A DNA stretch of 64,000 nt, taken from Catellatospora bangladeshensis. Lineage in GTDB: Bacteria; Actinomycetota; Actinomycetes; Mycobacteriales; Micromonosporaceae. Position 1 is the first letter of the stretch. The number at the start of each line of letters is the position of its first letter. Positions 14,682-23,519 of this stretch are shown here, piece by piece. The notes beneath the pieces were generated by a model. It did not search any database. It was not told where the DNA came from and saw only the letters and a list, made by a program, of their open reading frames with translations. The DNA lies in NCBI RefSeq assembly GCF_016862575.1, contig NZ_BONF01000017.1, forward strand, positions 62,001 to 126,000, read 5' to 3'. The position numbers and the translations under genes are program-made.

Positions 14682-17072
14682 TCATGGGGCGCGCAGGTAG
14701 CTGGCGACGAAACCGCCATCGGCCAGCGTGCCCGCGTTGCCGTGGCAGTAGACGTCGACGGTCAGCTTCGGAGGCGCGCTGTAGGAGTTGATCGCGCCCA
14801 GGTGGCAGTAGCGGTCGTCGTCACCGTACGCCGTCAGCTGCACGCTGTCGCCGAACTTGCCGAGCGAGGTCCATGTCAGCCGGTACCAGCCGGTGTTGAG
14901 CCGGGACACCGACGGGGTCTCTCCGTCGCTGCTGTACGAACGCGCTGCGTCGACGTGCGGGGCGGCGCCGCCGGATACCAGGGTGTAAGCCGACGGCGCG
15001 GACCCGTCCCGGTGCGGCCCTGCCCGGTCGGTGTAGGTGAGCAGGAACCCGCTGTCCCGGGCGGTGGCGGCACCGGTGGTGACGGCCTGGCAGGCCACCG
15101 ACACCGTCAGCGCGTCCCCGGCGGAAGCGGTCCCCGCGACACGGCAGCGGGCTGCGGCGGTGCCGAAGGTGGTCAGCATCATCCCGCCCGTTCCCGCCGC
15201 GAAATCACGGCCGGGCAGCTGCACCTGGTATCGGCCGGTGCCGGTACGGGTGACGGAGTTCGTCCCGCCGGCCGAGTTGGCGGTGCCCGCCGCGCGGATG
15301 CCCGCCGCGCTGTAGGCGACCGTCGCGTACGGCTGCGTGCCCCCGGCCGCCGCGGCGACGAACACCGTGAACCACCAGTCGATCGGTGCCCCGGTGTGGT
15401 CGAAACAACGCACGTCGACGAGTTCGTCGGTGCCGGATCTCCGGTAGTCGGCGACGGCGCAGACGCGCCCCCGGTAGACGGTGCGGTACGCGGTGACGTG
15501 CGTGACTGCCCGCTCGGCTCCGAGTCCGGGCAGCCGTACCTGATAGCGGCCGGTACCGGTGTGGGTCACCAGGGCCTGCTGGCCCGTGGTGGCCGGGTAG
15601 TCGGCAGCGGTGCTCCACTGGGTGTTCAGGTTCAGCGGCGTCGCGGTCCCGATGGGTGCTTCCGCCTCGGTCGCCTTGTCGACGTACACGTATCCCCAGT
15701 TTGGGCTGCCCTGCAGGACCTGGCCCGCGGACGCGCCGCCCGTTCCCGCGCTGCCGGGGTCGGCGCCTGTCGGAACCGGGGAGGCCGGCGCCGAGGGTGC
15801 GGGGCCGGGCGCGCCCGGACCGCCGGAGGAAGGCGGCGAGGTCGGCACGGCAGGCGCCGCGGTGCCGGGTGCCGTCACCGCGGTCGCGGACGGGCGCGGG
15901 TCGGGCGAAGCAGCCGGACCGCCGGTTCCGGTGAAGACCACCGCCGCCACCGAAACCGCCACTACGACCGCCGTGCCGCCGGCCGCCGCCGGGTTGCCCA
16001 AAACCGCGTCGGCCAGCCGCCCGAGGGACGGGTTGCCGGCCAGCGCGGTCAAGATGCGACCGCCCAGGCCGCCGACCGGCGACGGCGGGCGGGGCGCCGC
16101 GACGATGTCTGCGGGCGCGACGACGGTGGCCGGAGCCGGGGCGGTCGCGGGCGTGTCACGAGACACCGCGACTGCGGCAGCCGCCCGCTCGTCGCTCTCC
16201 TCGCGCCCCCAGGCGGCCAGCGCAGCCGGCATCGCCAGAATGGGGATCACCAGGAAGTCCTTGGCCAGCCCCACCTTGCGGCTGTGGGCGTACTGCTGTC
16301 GGCAGACGTCGCATCCCTTGAGGTGGCGGCGGGTGCGCTGGTACACCTGCGGCGTGAACCCGGCCGGGTCGCGCCGGTTCCACTCGCCGGCCGCGCACGG
16401 GCGGGTGCGGGCCAGGTGGAGGGTGAGCAGGTGCTCGGTAACCCGGATGCGGGCGTCGTACAGCACGCGGTCGAAGCGGTGCGCCGCGACACCGCTGGCC
16501 TCGATCAGCTGCCGCCGGGGCAGATCCTGGGTGTAGGCCAGCAGGACCAGCTCGTAGTCATCCTTGATGTGGTGGGTAGCCTGCCGCAGCCAGCTGCCGA
16601 GCTCCCAGCTTCCAGCCAGTTCCTCCACGGTCGGCTGCGGCCGGTCGGCGAGGTCGAGATCGGCCGGATCGGCCGGGGCCGCCCGGACCCGCTTACGCAG
16701 GTGGTGCGCGACGTCACGGCGGGCTGCGGTGTAGACGTAGCGGTAGAACGACCGCGCGCCGTGCCGCAGGACCAGGCCCGCGCTCGCGTGCACGGCGCAC
16801 ACCCGGTCGAGCAGGTCGCGGGTCAGGTCGACCGCATCGTGCTCGTCGTCGACCCGCAGCGCGAAGTAGTGGTGCAGCCGCGCCAGCTCGGCACGGCACA
16901 GGGCCTGCATCGCGGCGTCGGCATCGGCCCCGCCCGCGGTCACCATCGCGACGAGCCGGTCGCCGGCCTGCTCGCGCAGGGCATGGTCGCGCCCGCCCGC
17001 GGCGGCCTCCAGCTGGGCTAGGGACACCACCGAGACATCGACGGGAGATGCGCCCCGATCCACGGTGCTCAC
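14682..17072 (-). CDS. ECF-sigma-like/ZAS-like transmembrane fusion with repeat ectodomain
   Basis: 796 residues with an unusual order. Residues 40-215 resemble an ECF sigma factor (ALRVDDEHDAVDLTRDLLDRVCAV, SFYRYVYTAARRDVAHHLRKR for region 2; LVLLAYTQDLPRRQLIEASGV for region 4). Then H250-x3-C254-x2-C257, the zinc motif of ZAS anti-sigma factors. One membrane helix lies at about 364-381, followed by a Pro/Ser/Gly-rich stalk to about 450. An ectodomain of about 330 residues in three Cys-containing modules completes it (each with HTGTGRYQVRLPG-type and TAYRTVYRGRVCAVADY-type strands). The ectodomain is homologous to the end of the protease at 17744-21220. Cell-surface sensing feeding a tethered sigma factor is inferred. 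A minimal sigma function is not proven. Confidence 0.75.
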   Translation of the reverse strand: MSTVDRGASPVDVSVVSLAQLEAAAGGRDHALREQAGDRLVAMVTAGGADADAAMQALCRAELARLHHYFALRVDDEHDAVDLTRDLLDRVCAVHASAGLVLRHGARSFYRYVYTAARRDVAHHLRKRVRAAPADPADLDLADRPQPTVEELAGSWELGSWLRQATHHIKDDYELVLLAYTQDLPRRQLIEASGVAAHRFDRVLYDARIRVTEHLLTLHLARTRPCAAGEWNRRDPAGFTPQVYQRTRRHLKGCDVCRQQYAHSRKVGLAKDFLVIPILAMPAALAAWGREESDERAAAAVAVSRDTPATAPAPATVVAPADIVAAPRPPSPVGGLGGRILTALAGNPSLGRLADAVLGNPAAAGGTAVVVAVSVAAVVFTGTGGPAASPDPRPSATAVTAPGTAAPAVPTSPPSSGGPGAPGPAPSAPASPVPTGADPGSAGTGGASAGQVLQGSPNWGYVYVDKATEAEAPIGTATPLNLNTQWSTAADYPATTGQQALVTHTGTGRYQVRLPGLGAERAVTHVTAYRTVYRGRVCAVADYRRSGTDELVDVRCFDHTGAPIDWWFTVFVAAAAGGTQPYATVAYSAAGIRAAGTANSAGGTNSVTRTGTGRYQVQLPGRDFAAGTGGMMLTTFGTAAARCRVAGTASAGDALTVSVACQAVTTGAATARDSGFLLTYTDRAGPHRDGSAPSAYTLVSGGAAPHVDAARSYSSDGETPSVSRLNTGWYRLTWTSLGKFGDSVQLTAYGDDDRYCHLGAINSYSAPPKLTVDVYCHGNAGTLADGGFVASYLRAP

Positions 17073-17208
17073 GAGTGCCTCCTATTCGGACCGCGCCGCC
17101 TGAGGTGAATGTTAGGGGCCGTCGCCACGGCGCGGTGGGCTCGCGCAGCGGCCGCCGGAGCCAGGCGAGGGCTGCCCGCCACCGGCGTGGCGGGCAGGCA
17201 AACAGCCG

Positions 17209-17529
17209 TCACGGGCGCGCTCCCGCTCGGTCGGCGGCCGCCGGGCAGCCGGCCGGCTGGTGCTCGGCCGCCAGCCAGCACTGCCACCACCGGCTGAAGT
17301 CCGTGTCGGACGGTGCCAGGGGTATGGCGTACCGCTCGGCGTGGGCGAGGCAAGCGCTGACGAAGAAGTGCACGAACTGCCAGGCGACGGCCTTGCGCCG
17401 CCCGTTGAGGGTGTCGGCTATGGTGCTGGCGGCGTAGGTCCGCCGCCCGGCGGCGGCCAACTGCCGGTATGAGGGTGCGCCGGCGCGGAGGCGCAGCCGG
17501 TGCAACTGCGCCGGCAAGGTTTCCTGCAC
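17209..17529 (-). CDS. small helix-turn-helix-like protein
   Basis: 106 residues from GTG 17529 with AGGAG 9 nt upstream. It reads QETLPAQLHRLRLRAGAPSY, then STIADTLNGRRKAVAWQFVH and a Trp-rich end. The N-terminal half has the pattern of the short XRE-like domains common in actinomycetes (L-x-x-L-R-x-x-A-G-x-P-S-Y, then STIADTLNG). No enzymatic domain follows. It lies directly upstream of the sigma-like fusion gene, on the same strand with a 136-nt gap, and may regulate it or the divergent protease gene (inference). Confidence 0.65.
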   Translation of the reverse strand: MQETLPAQLHRLRLRAGAPSYRQLAAAGRRTYAASTIADTLNGRRKAVAWQFVHFFVSACLAHAERYAIPLAPSDTDFSRWWQCWLAAEHQPAGCPAAADRAGARP

Positions 17530-17743
17530 TGCATCGCTCCTGTTCTGACGGGGTCCGTGCCTACAGAGGCGGCAGGTCGCGAAAACTCCGGCCGCACCAG
17601 AAAAAATCTTGAAAATCTTCGGCGCCCGGCCGTGTTCGGTTGTGTTCCGCATCGCCACCAGTGCGTTCCGCGCGGTGGCGGCGTGCGCCGGTGCCCCGCT
17701 GCACTGGAGCGGTCGATCCCCCCACCCCTACGGGAGGCAGGAA

Positions 17744-20700
17744 ATGTTCATGAGCAGACGACCCCGGTGGCGGGCCGGGCTCACCGCCGCGGTGCTGCTG
17801 GCGGCGCTGGCGGCGGCCGGACCGGCGCCGAACCCGGCGCTGGCCGACACCGACCACCTGTGCCGGTTCACGTTCACCATCACGACCGGCGGCGACGGTA
17901 TCCGCGACGACTCCGAGGAGATGATCTTCATCGGGAACGCGCCGGTCGTCTTCGAGGACGCCGACGGCGACGGCACGAGCGACGACCCCGGCCCCATCCA
18001 CAAGGGCGGCACCGGCGACCGGCGCCACGCCACCCATGTCTGGCATGCTTCGCTGGAACGGTGCCAGCACAACTCGGTGCTGACCCGCGGCTTCACCTTC
18101 ATGCACACCAACCGCGCCGATGATCATGAAACCGACAACTGGGACCTGGTCGGCCTGCGGATCGTGGACCGGGACACGCCCTCGCGGGTCTACTACGACC
18201 GCAGCCCCGAGCAGGGACTCATCCACCGGTTCTCGAAGAACGCCAACCAGACCTGGAACACCGGCTGGCGCGACCTCAGCAACGTCTGCCGGGTCACCGT
18301 CACGATCAACACCGGACCCGACGGCATCGGCTGGGCGGGAAGCACCGGCAACTACTACCCCGTCGACGCTCGGGAGACGATCACTCTCGGCGGCCGGCAC
18401 CTGTTCTTCGAGGACTACGACGGTGACGGCGCCGCAGACCCGCCGGAGGACAGCGACCTGCCACCGGGACGGCCCTACCACGAGGGCGGCCGGGTCTACC
18501 CCGCCGGCCACGGCACCACGTACGTGTGGCAGGCCGCGCTGTCCCCGTGCGTACCGAACGCCAAGCTCATCGGCGGGTTCGACCTCGTGCACACCTCGGC
18601 CCGCGACGACTGGGACCTGACCGGCCTGCGCATCGTCAACCGCGACACCGACGCCGTCTACGTCGACCTGCCCGAGACCGGCACCGTACTGCACCGGTTC
18701 GTCCGGGGTTCGGACGCCGCCTTCAACACCAACCTCGGCCGCCCCTTGCCCGACCCGGCGCCCGGCCTCGACACCGACCACGACGGCCTCACCGACGCCG
18801 AGGAGCTGCACGGCCTGACCGCAGGCGGCCAGACCGACCCCTGGCTCGCGGAACGCGGCGCCGACCCATGCCGGGAGACCGTCGCGGTCGAGATCGACTG
18901 GCTGTACGACGCCCAGGAGAGCCATCAACCCGCCGCCGCGTCTTTGGCCGCGGCCACCTACATGTTCGATCGCGGCGACCGGCCGGCCTACCCCTGCCCG
19001 TACGGCTACACCTCCGGCCCCGGCGTGCAGCTGCTGATCGACCTGTCAGACGGCATAGACGCCGGCTCGGCCCGCAAGGCGCGCCTGGCGCAGCGGTCGG
19101 CGACCACCGACCGCAGCCCGTTCGACGACTACCGGGCCGCCCACTTCCGCCCGATCCGCGACGAGCGCTTCTTCTACAACCTGTGGGGGTACGCCCACAA
19201 CGAGACCAACAGCTCCGGGGTGTGCTGCTTCGGCCCCAACAGCAACGACTTCATGGTCACGCTCGGCGCCGGCAACGACGCCCTCAACGAGCAGGGCCTG
19301 CCCGACGCCTCCGCGCACGCCGCGGCGGCCACCTTCGTCCACGAACTCGGCCACGCCCTCACCCTGCGCCACGGCGGCGACGACGACGTCCCGTACAAAC
19401 CGAACTACCAGTCGGTGATGAACTATCGGTACTCCAGCACCGGCATCCCCGACTTTGGCATCGCCCGCGCCATGATGCTGGCCGAGACCGACGCAGACCG
19501 CCTGCACGCCGCCCTCGAACACGCAGCCACGCTCGACTACTCCCGCGCAGCGCTCAACAACCTCGACCCGCACCGGCTCGACGAGCGGACCGGCATCGGC
19601 GCCGCCAGCGACTACCTCACCGCCTGGTGGGACGCCGCCGGAACGCTGCGCGTCGGCGCCGGCTCTGCCGGCCTGGACTGGAACTTCGACGACATGGGCC
19701 GGCAGGCCACCGACCCCGACGTCGAGGTCGACATCATCGGCCAGTTCCAGGTGTGCATCACCGGGTTCGACCCCACCGGCGGCGGCCTGAACACGCTGCA
19801 GACCCGCTCCCTGACCACCGACTTCCGCAAGAACCAGCGCATCTACGCCGGCAGCGACGGCAGGTGCGACACCCCCGCCCTGGCCACCGACTTCGTGCCG
19901 ATCGAACCGCCCGGCGGCACCCGGCCGCCGGACTGGCCGAAGGGGTTCGACTACGTCCGCGAGTTCGGCTACACCGAAGGGCTGAGCGGCCACGACGACT
20001 GGCAGCAGATCAGGTACCGCATCGGCGTCTCGCCGGACGTGCACCGCCCGCTGCCGTGGCACGAAGGCGCCGCACAGGCGGGTCTGTCGCCCAGCGACGC
20101 CCACGCCGACGCCGACGAGGTGATCGGCGCCTTGCGGGCACCGGACACACCAGCCCCTCAGCCCACACCGCGCTGGGGATACGCCTACATGGACCGGGCC
20201 ACCACCACGGAGGCGCCGCTGGGTGCCGTCACCGCCCTCAACCCGGGCTGGCAGTGGACCACCGGCCGCCGCGACCCGGCCACCGCCACGCGCCGGGCCG
20301 ACGTCGTGCACACCGGCACCGGGCAGTACCGGGTCCGGCTGCCCGACATCGGCTCGGTCACCGGCATCGCCCAGGTGACGGCATACCGCACCATCTACCG
20401 GGGCCGCAGTTGCGCGGTCGCCGACTACGGACCCGACGGCGCCGACGAGCTCGTCGCCGTGCGCTGCTTCGACGAGCACGGCGCCCCGGCCGACTGGTGG
20501 TTCGAGGTGTTCTTCGCCGCGCCCACCACCGGCGGCCGCGCGTACGCCACGCTCCGCTATGACCAGCCCGGCGGCGCCACCGGCAGCGAGGCGATCGTCA
20601 ACAGCGGCACCTTCAGCTCCGCCGGGCAGCCTGTCGGCGTGCTGCGGGAGGGCACCGGCCGATACCGGGTCGCGCTGCACGGCACCTCCTTCGCCGCCGA

Positions 20701-21220
20701 CACCGGTGGTGTGCAGGTCACCCCGTACGGCACGGGGACACCGGCGCACTGCGACGCGCTGGACACCGCGCCTGTCGCCTACGGGCTGGAGATCCTCGTG
20801 CAGTGCACCGAGGTCGGCGACGCACCTGAGGGCAAGGCGGTGGACAGCATGTTCCTGCTGTCGTACACCGACGGCGTCGGCCTGCACGGCGACCCGGCGG
20901 CCAAGGCCGCCTACGCGACTGTCACCGGCACCGCGTCCACACCCGCCGTCGACCTCGCCCACTCCTGGACCAGCACCGGCGAGACCCCGACCGTCGCCCG
21001 GCTCGGCGTCGGATACTACCGGCTGACCTGGGCCAACCTTGCCAAGATCGGCGACCACACGCAGATCACCGCGACCGGGCCAGGCGGAGGCTACTGCCAG
21101 CTCGGCACCATCAACTCCTACAGCGCCCCACCCCAGCTCGATCTGTACGTCTGGTGCCACACCCCGACCGGAGCGCGAGGCGACACCGACTTCACCGTCG
21201 CCTACGTGCAGGCACCGTGA
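17744..21220 (+). CDS. large secreted metalloprotease-like protein with repeated modules
   Basis: 1158 residues from ATG 17744 (GGGAGGCAGGAA just upstream). A signal peptide ends near ALADTDHL. Two tandem modules of about 130 residues follow (CRFTFTITTGGDGIRDDSEE and CRVTVTINTGPDGIGW, both with DWDL-GLRIVDRD-type ends). Then comes a calcium-type loop DTDHDGLTDAEE (about 345). A zinc site HELGHALTLRH is at 533-543 with H533, E534, H537 and H543, spaced as in metzincins but with Thr where Gly is usual; SVMNYRY may be the Met-turn. After about 800, three Cys-rich modules match the ectodomain of the divergent sigma-like fusion. It is secreted; the substrate is unknown. Confidence 0.82.
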   Translation: MFMSRRPRWRAGLTAAVLLAALAAAGPAPNPALADTDHLCRFTFTITTGGDGIRDDSEEMIFIGNAPVVFEDADGDGTSDDPGPIHKGGTGDRRHATHVWHASLERCQHNSVLTRGFTFMHTNRADDHETDNWDLVGLRIVDRDTPSRVYYDRSPEQGLIHRFSKNANQTWNTGWRDLSNVCRVTVTINTGPDGIGWAGSTGNYYPVDARETITLGGRHLFFEDYDGDGAADPPEDSDLPPGRPYHEGGRVYPAGHGTTYVWQAALSPCVPNAKLIGGFDLVHTSARDDWDLTGLRIVNRDTDAVYVDLPETGTVLHRFVRGSDAAFNTNLGRPLPDPAPGLDTDHDGLTDAEELHGLTAGGQTDPWLAERGADPCRETVAVEIDWLYDAQESHQPAAASLAAATYMFDRGDRPAYPCPYGYTSGPGVQLLIDLSDGIDAGSARKARLAQRSATTDRSPFDDYRAAHFRPIRDERFFYNLWGYAHNETNSSGVCCFGPNSNDFMVTLGAGNDALNEQGLPDASAHAAAATFVHELGHALTLRHGGDDDVPYKPNYQSVMNYRYSSTGIPDFGIARAMMLAETDADRLHAALEHAATLDYSRAALNNLDPHRLDERTGIGAASDYLTAWWDAAGTLRVGAGSAGLDWNFDDMGRQATDPDVEVDIIGQFQVCITGFDPTGGGLNTLQTRSLTTDFRKNQRIYAGSDGRCDTPALATDFVPIEPPGGTRPPDWPKGFDYVREFGYTEGLSGHDDWQQIRYRIGVSPDVHRPLPWHEGAAQAGLSPSDAHADADEVIGALRAPDTPAPQPTPRWGYAYMDRATTTEAPLGAVTALNPGWQWTTGRRDPATATRRADVVHTGTGQYRVRLPDIGSVTGIAQVTAYRTIYRGRSCAVADYGPDGADELVAVRCFDEHGAPADWWFEVFFAAPTTGGRAYATLRYDQPGGATGSEAIVNSGTFSSAGQPVGVLREGTGRYRVALHGTSFAADTGGVQVTPYGTGTPAHCDALDTAPVAYGLEILVQCTEVGDAPEGKAVDSMFLLSYTDGVGLHGDPAAKAAYATVTGTASTPAVDLAHSWTSTGETPTVARLGVGYYRLTWANLAKIGDHTQITATGPGGGYCQLGTINSYSAPPQLDLYVWCHTPTGARGDTDFTVAYVQAP

Positions 21221-21303
21221 ACACGACGGCGCGTACCGCCTCGCGCAGTTCCTGGTGGTCGTCGGAGGGCCGGAAGTGGTCGAAGGCCGGATTCGCAGTC
21301 ATG
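21193..21303 (-). pseudogene. 5' fragment of an acyl-CoA dehydrogenase gene
   Basis: From ATG 21303 the minus strand reads MTANPAFDHFRPSDDHQELR followed by EAVRA, the usual N-terminal helix of acyl-CoA dehydrogenases. Similarity stops near 21228, where the frame runs into the end of the plus-strand protease gene and terminates at 21193. About 370 residues are missing, including the FAD and active-site regions. Confidence 0.5.
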
Positions 21304-21338
21304 GTTCCAGTCGTTTAGTTGTTGCTTGAGCGGTCGAA

Positions 21339-21373
21339 GGGCGGCCGGCACGGCCCTGTGGCGCCGGCCGCCC
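21339..21373. terminator. 11-bp hairpin in the gap after the protease gene
   Basis: GGGCGGCCGGC, a 13-nt loop, then GCCGGCCGCCC. It lies about 120 nt after the protease stop and only 10 nt beyond the end (21383) of a minus-strand gene fragment, so it may be the original terminator of that fragment. Confidence 0.6.
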
Positions 21374-21382
21374 GGGGCGGGG

Positions 21383-21475
21383 TCAGCCGCGCAGCGCGGA
21401 GGTGAAGATGTACTGGGCGCCGCATGCCGCGACGAACCGGAGCTTCACCATGTACGGCGATCCGCGAACGTAACA
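21383..21475 (-). pseudogene. 3' fragment of an unidentified gene
   Basis: The minus frame reads CYVRGSPYMVKLRFVAACGA then QYIFTSALRG and a stop, with good codon bias and a hairpin 10 nt downstream. Upstream of about 21475 the frame loses coding character. I do not recognise the family. The rest of 21476-21677 shows nothing. Confidence 0.35.
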
Positions 21476-21677
21476 GCGCGCGAGCCCGCCGTGCCCTGCG
21501 GGCCCGCCCGGACGAACGGCCGGACATCGACCTCTGCACCTTGATGTCTGGCCCCACGAAGCGGCTGGCCGATCCTCTGAACTGCCGAAAGACGCCTTAC
21601 GCGCAAGCTGGGTAGCCGGACCGGCACAGGTTCCGACCGCATGATTCCCATCGTGTGGGCGGGAGGTTTCCAGATCC

Positions 21678-22790
21678 TCAAACCCCTGACCCGAGAAGCG
21701 GAATGTCCGAGCCATCCGGGCAGGCCGGGACGCGGAGCCGCCGGCGGTTGTCCGCGGCGGCCGCCAGCGCCGGATGCCTGCCGTCCACGGTCGCGGCGAG
21801 GATGCGGTACGCCCGCTCGGCCAGCACACACGCCTCGGACGTAGCACCGCGGTCGGCGACGACGACGGCCAGGTTGTGCAGCGTCAGCGCGGTGTCCGGA
21901 TGCTCTGCCCCGAGTGACGCCCGCTTGCCCGCCAGCGCCGCGCGGTAGAGCACCTCGGCCTCGGCCAGGTCCCCCAGCGCGGCCCGCACCGAGGCGAGGT
22001 TGTGCAGGTTGACGGCCACCTCGTGGTGCTCGGCTCCGTGCCGGTGCGTGAAGTATGCGATCGCGTGCCGCAGCAGCGGTTCCGCCTCGCCGTGCCGGCC
22101 CTGGGCGTGCAGCAGTGCGGCCAGGTGTGCCTCGTCGGCGACGATCGCCGGGTGTCCGGCGGGATGACCGGCGCGGTGCAGGGCGAGCGACCGCCGTGCC
22201 CACCGCTCCCCCGCCGCGAACTCGCCGCGGCTGTGTGCCAGTCCGGCCAGGTTGTGGCAGAGGGCCGCCAGCCGGGGATCATCCGGGCCGTGCGCCGCCT
22301 CCAGGGCGCTGAAGGCGAGCGCGTAGGCGGCCTCGGCGTCGTCGAGGCGCCCGGCGAACTTGGCCAGCATGCCCAGCTCGTTCCAGACCGGCACCCGGTC
22401 CAGATCTGAGGACGCCCGCTCCGCAAGGGCCAGCGCCTGGCGGAGGGCACCCTCGGCTTCGCGGTACCGGCCCTGGCGGCGCAGGCAGCCGCCGAACGCC
22501 GTGGCCGCCTCGATGTGCAGGCGCAGCAGCTCGCCCTCGGCGGGCAGCGCGGCCAGGACCGCCACCGCCCGCCGGTGGTGCGCCTCGGCGATCACGTGCG
22601 CGCCGGCCTCGTCGTATGCCGACGCCAGCAGCGTCAGCACGTTGGCCACGTCGGGATGACCCGTGCCGGAGTGCTCCTCGAACAGCTCCAGGGCTCGCCG
22701 GCACAGGTCGACCGTCCGCGGGTGGCGGTGCGCGTCGCGTTCCCGCAGCGCCTCGTCGTGCAGCAGCACCGCGTACGCGATCGGGTCCAT
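21678..22790 (-). CDS. tetratricopeptide-repeat protein
   Basis: 370 residues made almost entirely of about 42-residue TPR units of the Kinesin-light-chain/NphP3 type. Examples are HPDVANVLTLLASAYDEAGA, DDPRLAALCHNLAGLAHSRG, HPAIVADEAHLAALLHAQGR, HHEVAVNLHNLASVRAALGD and HPDTALTLHNLAVVVADRGA. It is a protein-binding scaffold with no enzymatic motif. It is the last gene of a unit (23777 to 21678): repeat peptide, membrane protein, TPR protein; the gap to the membrane protein gene is 1 nt. A role in binding the peptide or a regulator is inferred. Confidence 0.88.
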   Translation of the reverse strand: MDPIAYAVLLHDEALRERDAHRHPRTVDLCRRALELFEEHSGTGHPDVANVLTLLASAYDEAGAHVIAEAHHRRAVAVLAALPAEGELLRLHIEAATAFGGCLRRQGRYREAEGALRQALALAERASSDLDRVPVWNELGMLAKFAGRLDDAEAAYALAFSALEAAHGPDDPRLAALCHNLAGLAHSRGEFAAGERWARRSLALHRAGHPAGHPAIVADEAHLAALLHAQGRHGEAEPLLRHAIAYFTHRHGAEHHEVAVNLHNLASVRAALGDLAEAEVLYRAALAGKRASLGAEHPDTALTLHNLAVVVADRGATSEACVLAERAYRILAATVDGRHPALAAAADNRRRLRVPACPDGSDIPLLGSGV

Positions 22791-22791
22791 C

Positions 22792-23457
22792 TCAGGCGGC
22801 CCGCGCCGCGGCGGGCGGACGCATCGCGGTCAGCGCCGTGGCCAGGTGGGCCAGCGACACCACGACCGTCGCCGGGATGATCCACAGGCCTTCGGCCCCG
22901 GGCAGCCCCGGGAAGACGACCATGACCACGACCGCGGCGGCCAGGGCGCCACCGGCCGCTCGCACGCCGCGCCGGTCGCCGCGCCAGATCAGGCCGATGC
23001 CGTAGACCAGGGTGGCCAGCAGCCAGGCGAACCCGAGCACGGCGTTGACGGCCTGCCCCGGCCCGGCTTCGACCTGCTCGCGCACGCCACCGGGCATCGG
23101 TGCGATGAACGCCTCGAACCAGGCCCCGGGGCCGAACCCGGCGAAGGCGACCGCGGTCACCAAGGCCGACGCCGTCACCATCCAGTGGGGACGCACGAAG
23201 CCGCCTACGGCGACGAGCATCGGCAGGCCGGCCGCGACCAGCATCCCGCCGAGGGCGAAGGTGAGGTGTGCCGCCTCCCAGGTCGGCGACGCGTACGCGG
23301 CGGTGTCGTGCCGCAGCGGGTGCATCACGTTGCCGGCCGCGAACAGGACGGCTCCGATGCCGACCAGGTACGCGGCCAGGCGGCGCGTGCCGAGCGTGTT
23401 CGTCTCTATCCTGGCGTGCTCGCTGGTGCCGGTCGCGGTGGTGAGGGTGTCGTTCAT
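22792..23457 (-). CDS. polytopic membrane protein, unknown function
   Basis: 221 residues with about six hydrophobic helices (LAAYLVGIGAVLFAAGNVM, LTFALGGMLVAAGLPMLVAV, VTASALVTAVAFAGFGP, AVNAVLGFAWLLATLVYGIG, AALAAAVVVMVVFPGLPG, TVVVSLAHLATALTAM). No transport or catalytic motif is recognised. It is co-directional with the repeat peptide gene upstream (62-nt gap) and nearly overlaps the TPR gene downstream, so the three probably form one operon. Confidence 0.8.
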   Translation of the reverse strand: MNDTLTTATGTSEHARIETNTLGTRRLAAYLVGIGAVLFAAGNVMHPLRHDTAAYASPTWEAAHLTFALGGMLVAAGLPMLVAVGGFVRPHWMVTASALVTAVAFAGFGPGAWFEAFIAPMPGGVREQVEAGPGQAVNAVLGFAWLLATLVYGIGLIWRGDRRGVRAAGGALAAAVVVMVVFPGLPGAEGLWIIPATVVVSLAHLATALTAMRPPAAARAA

Positions 23458-23519
23458 CGGTCTCTCTCTTTCTGCGGTTGCGGGCCGGCGCGGCTCGGCG
23501 CCGGCCCGGCGATCGGATG

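Noticed and set aside
14652-17021. 789-codon open frame on the plus strand
   Set aside because: It is antisense to the sigma-like fusion gene; its composition (Arg/Gly/Val-rich, no domain) is that of a GC-rich shadow, whereas the minus strand shows clear domains.
19046-21160. 704-codon minus-strand frame opposite the metalloprotease gene
   Set aside because: Shadow of the protease gene; no domain or signal, and the plus strand carries the zinc site and repeats.
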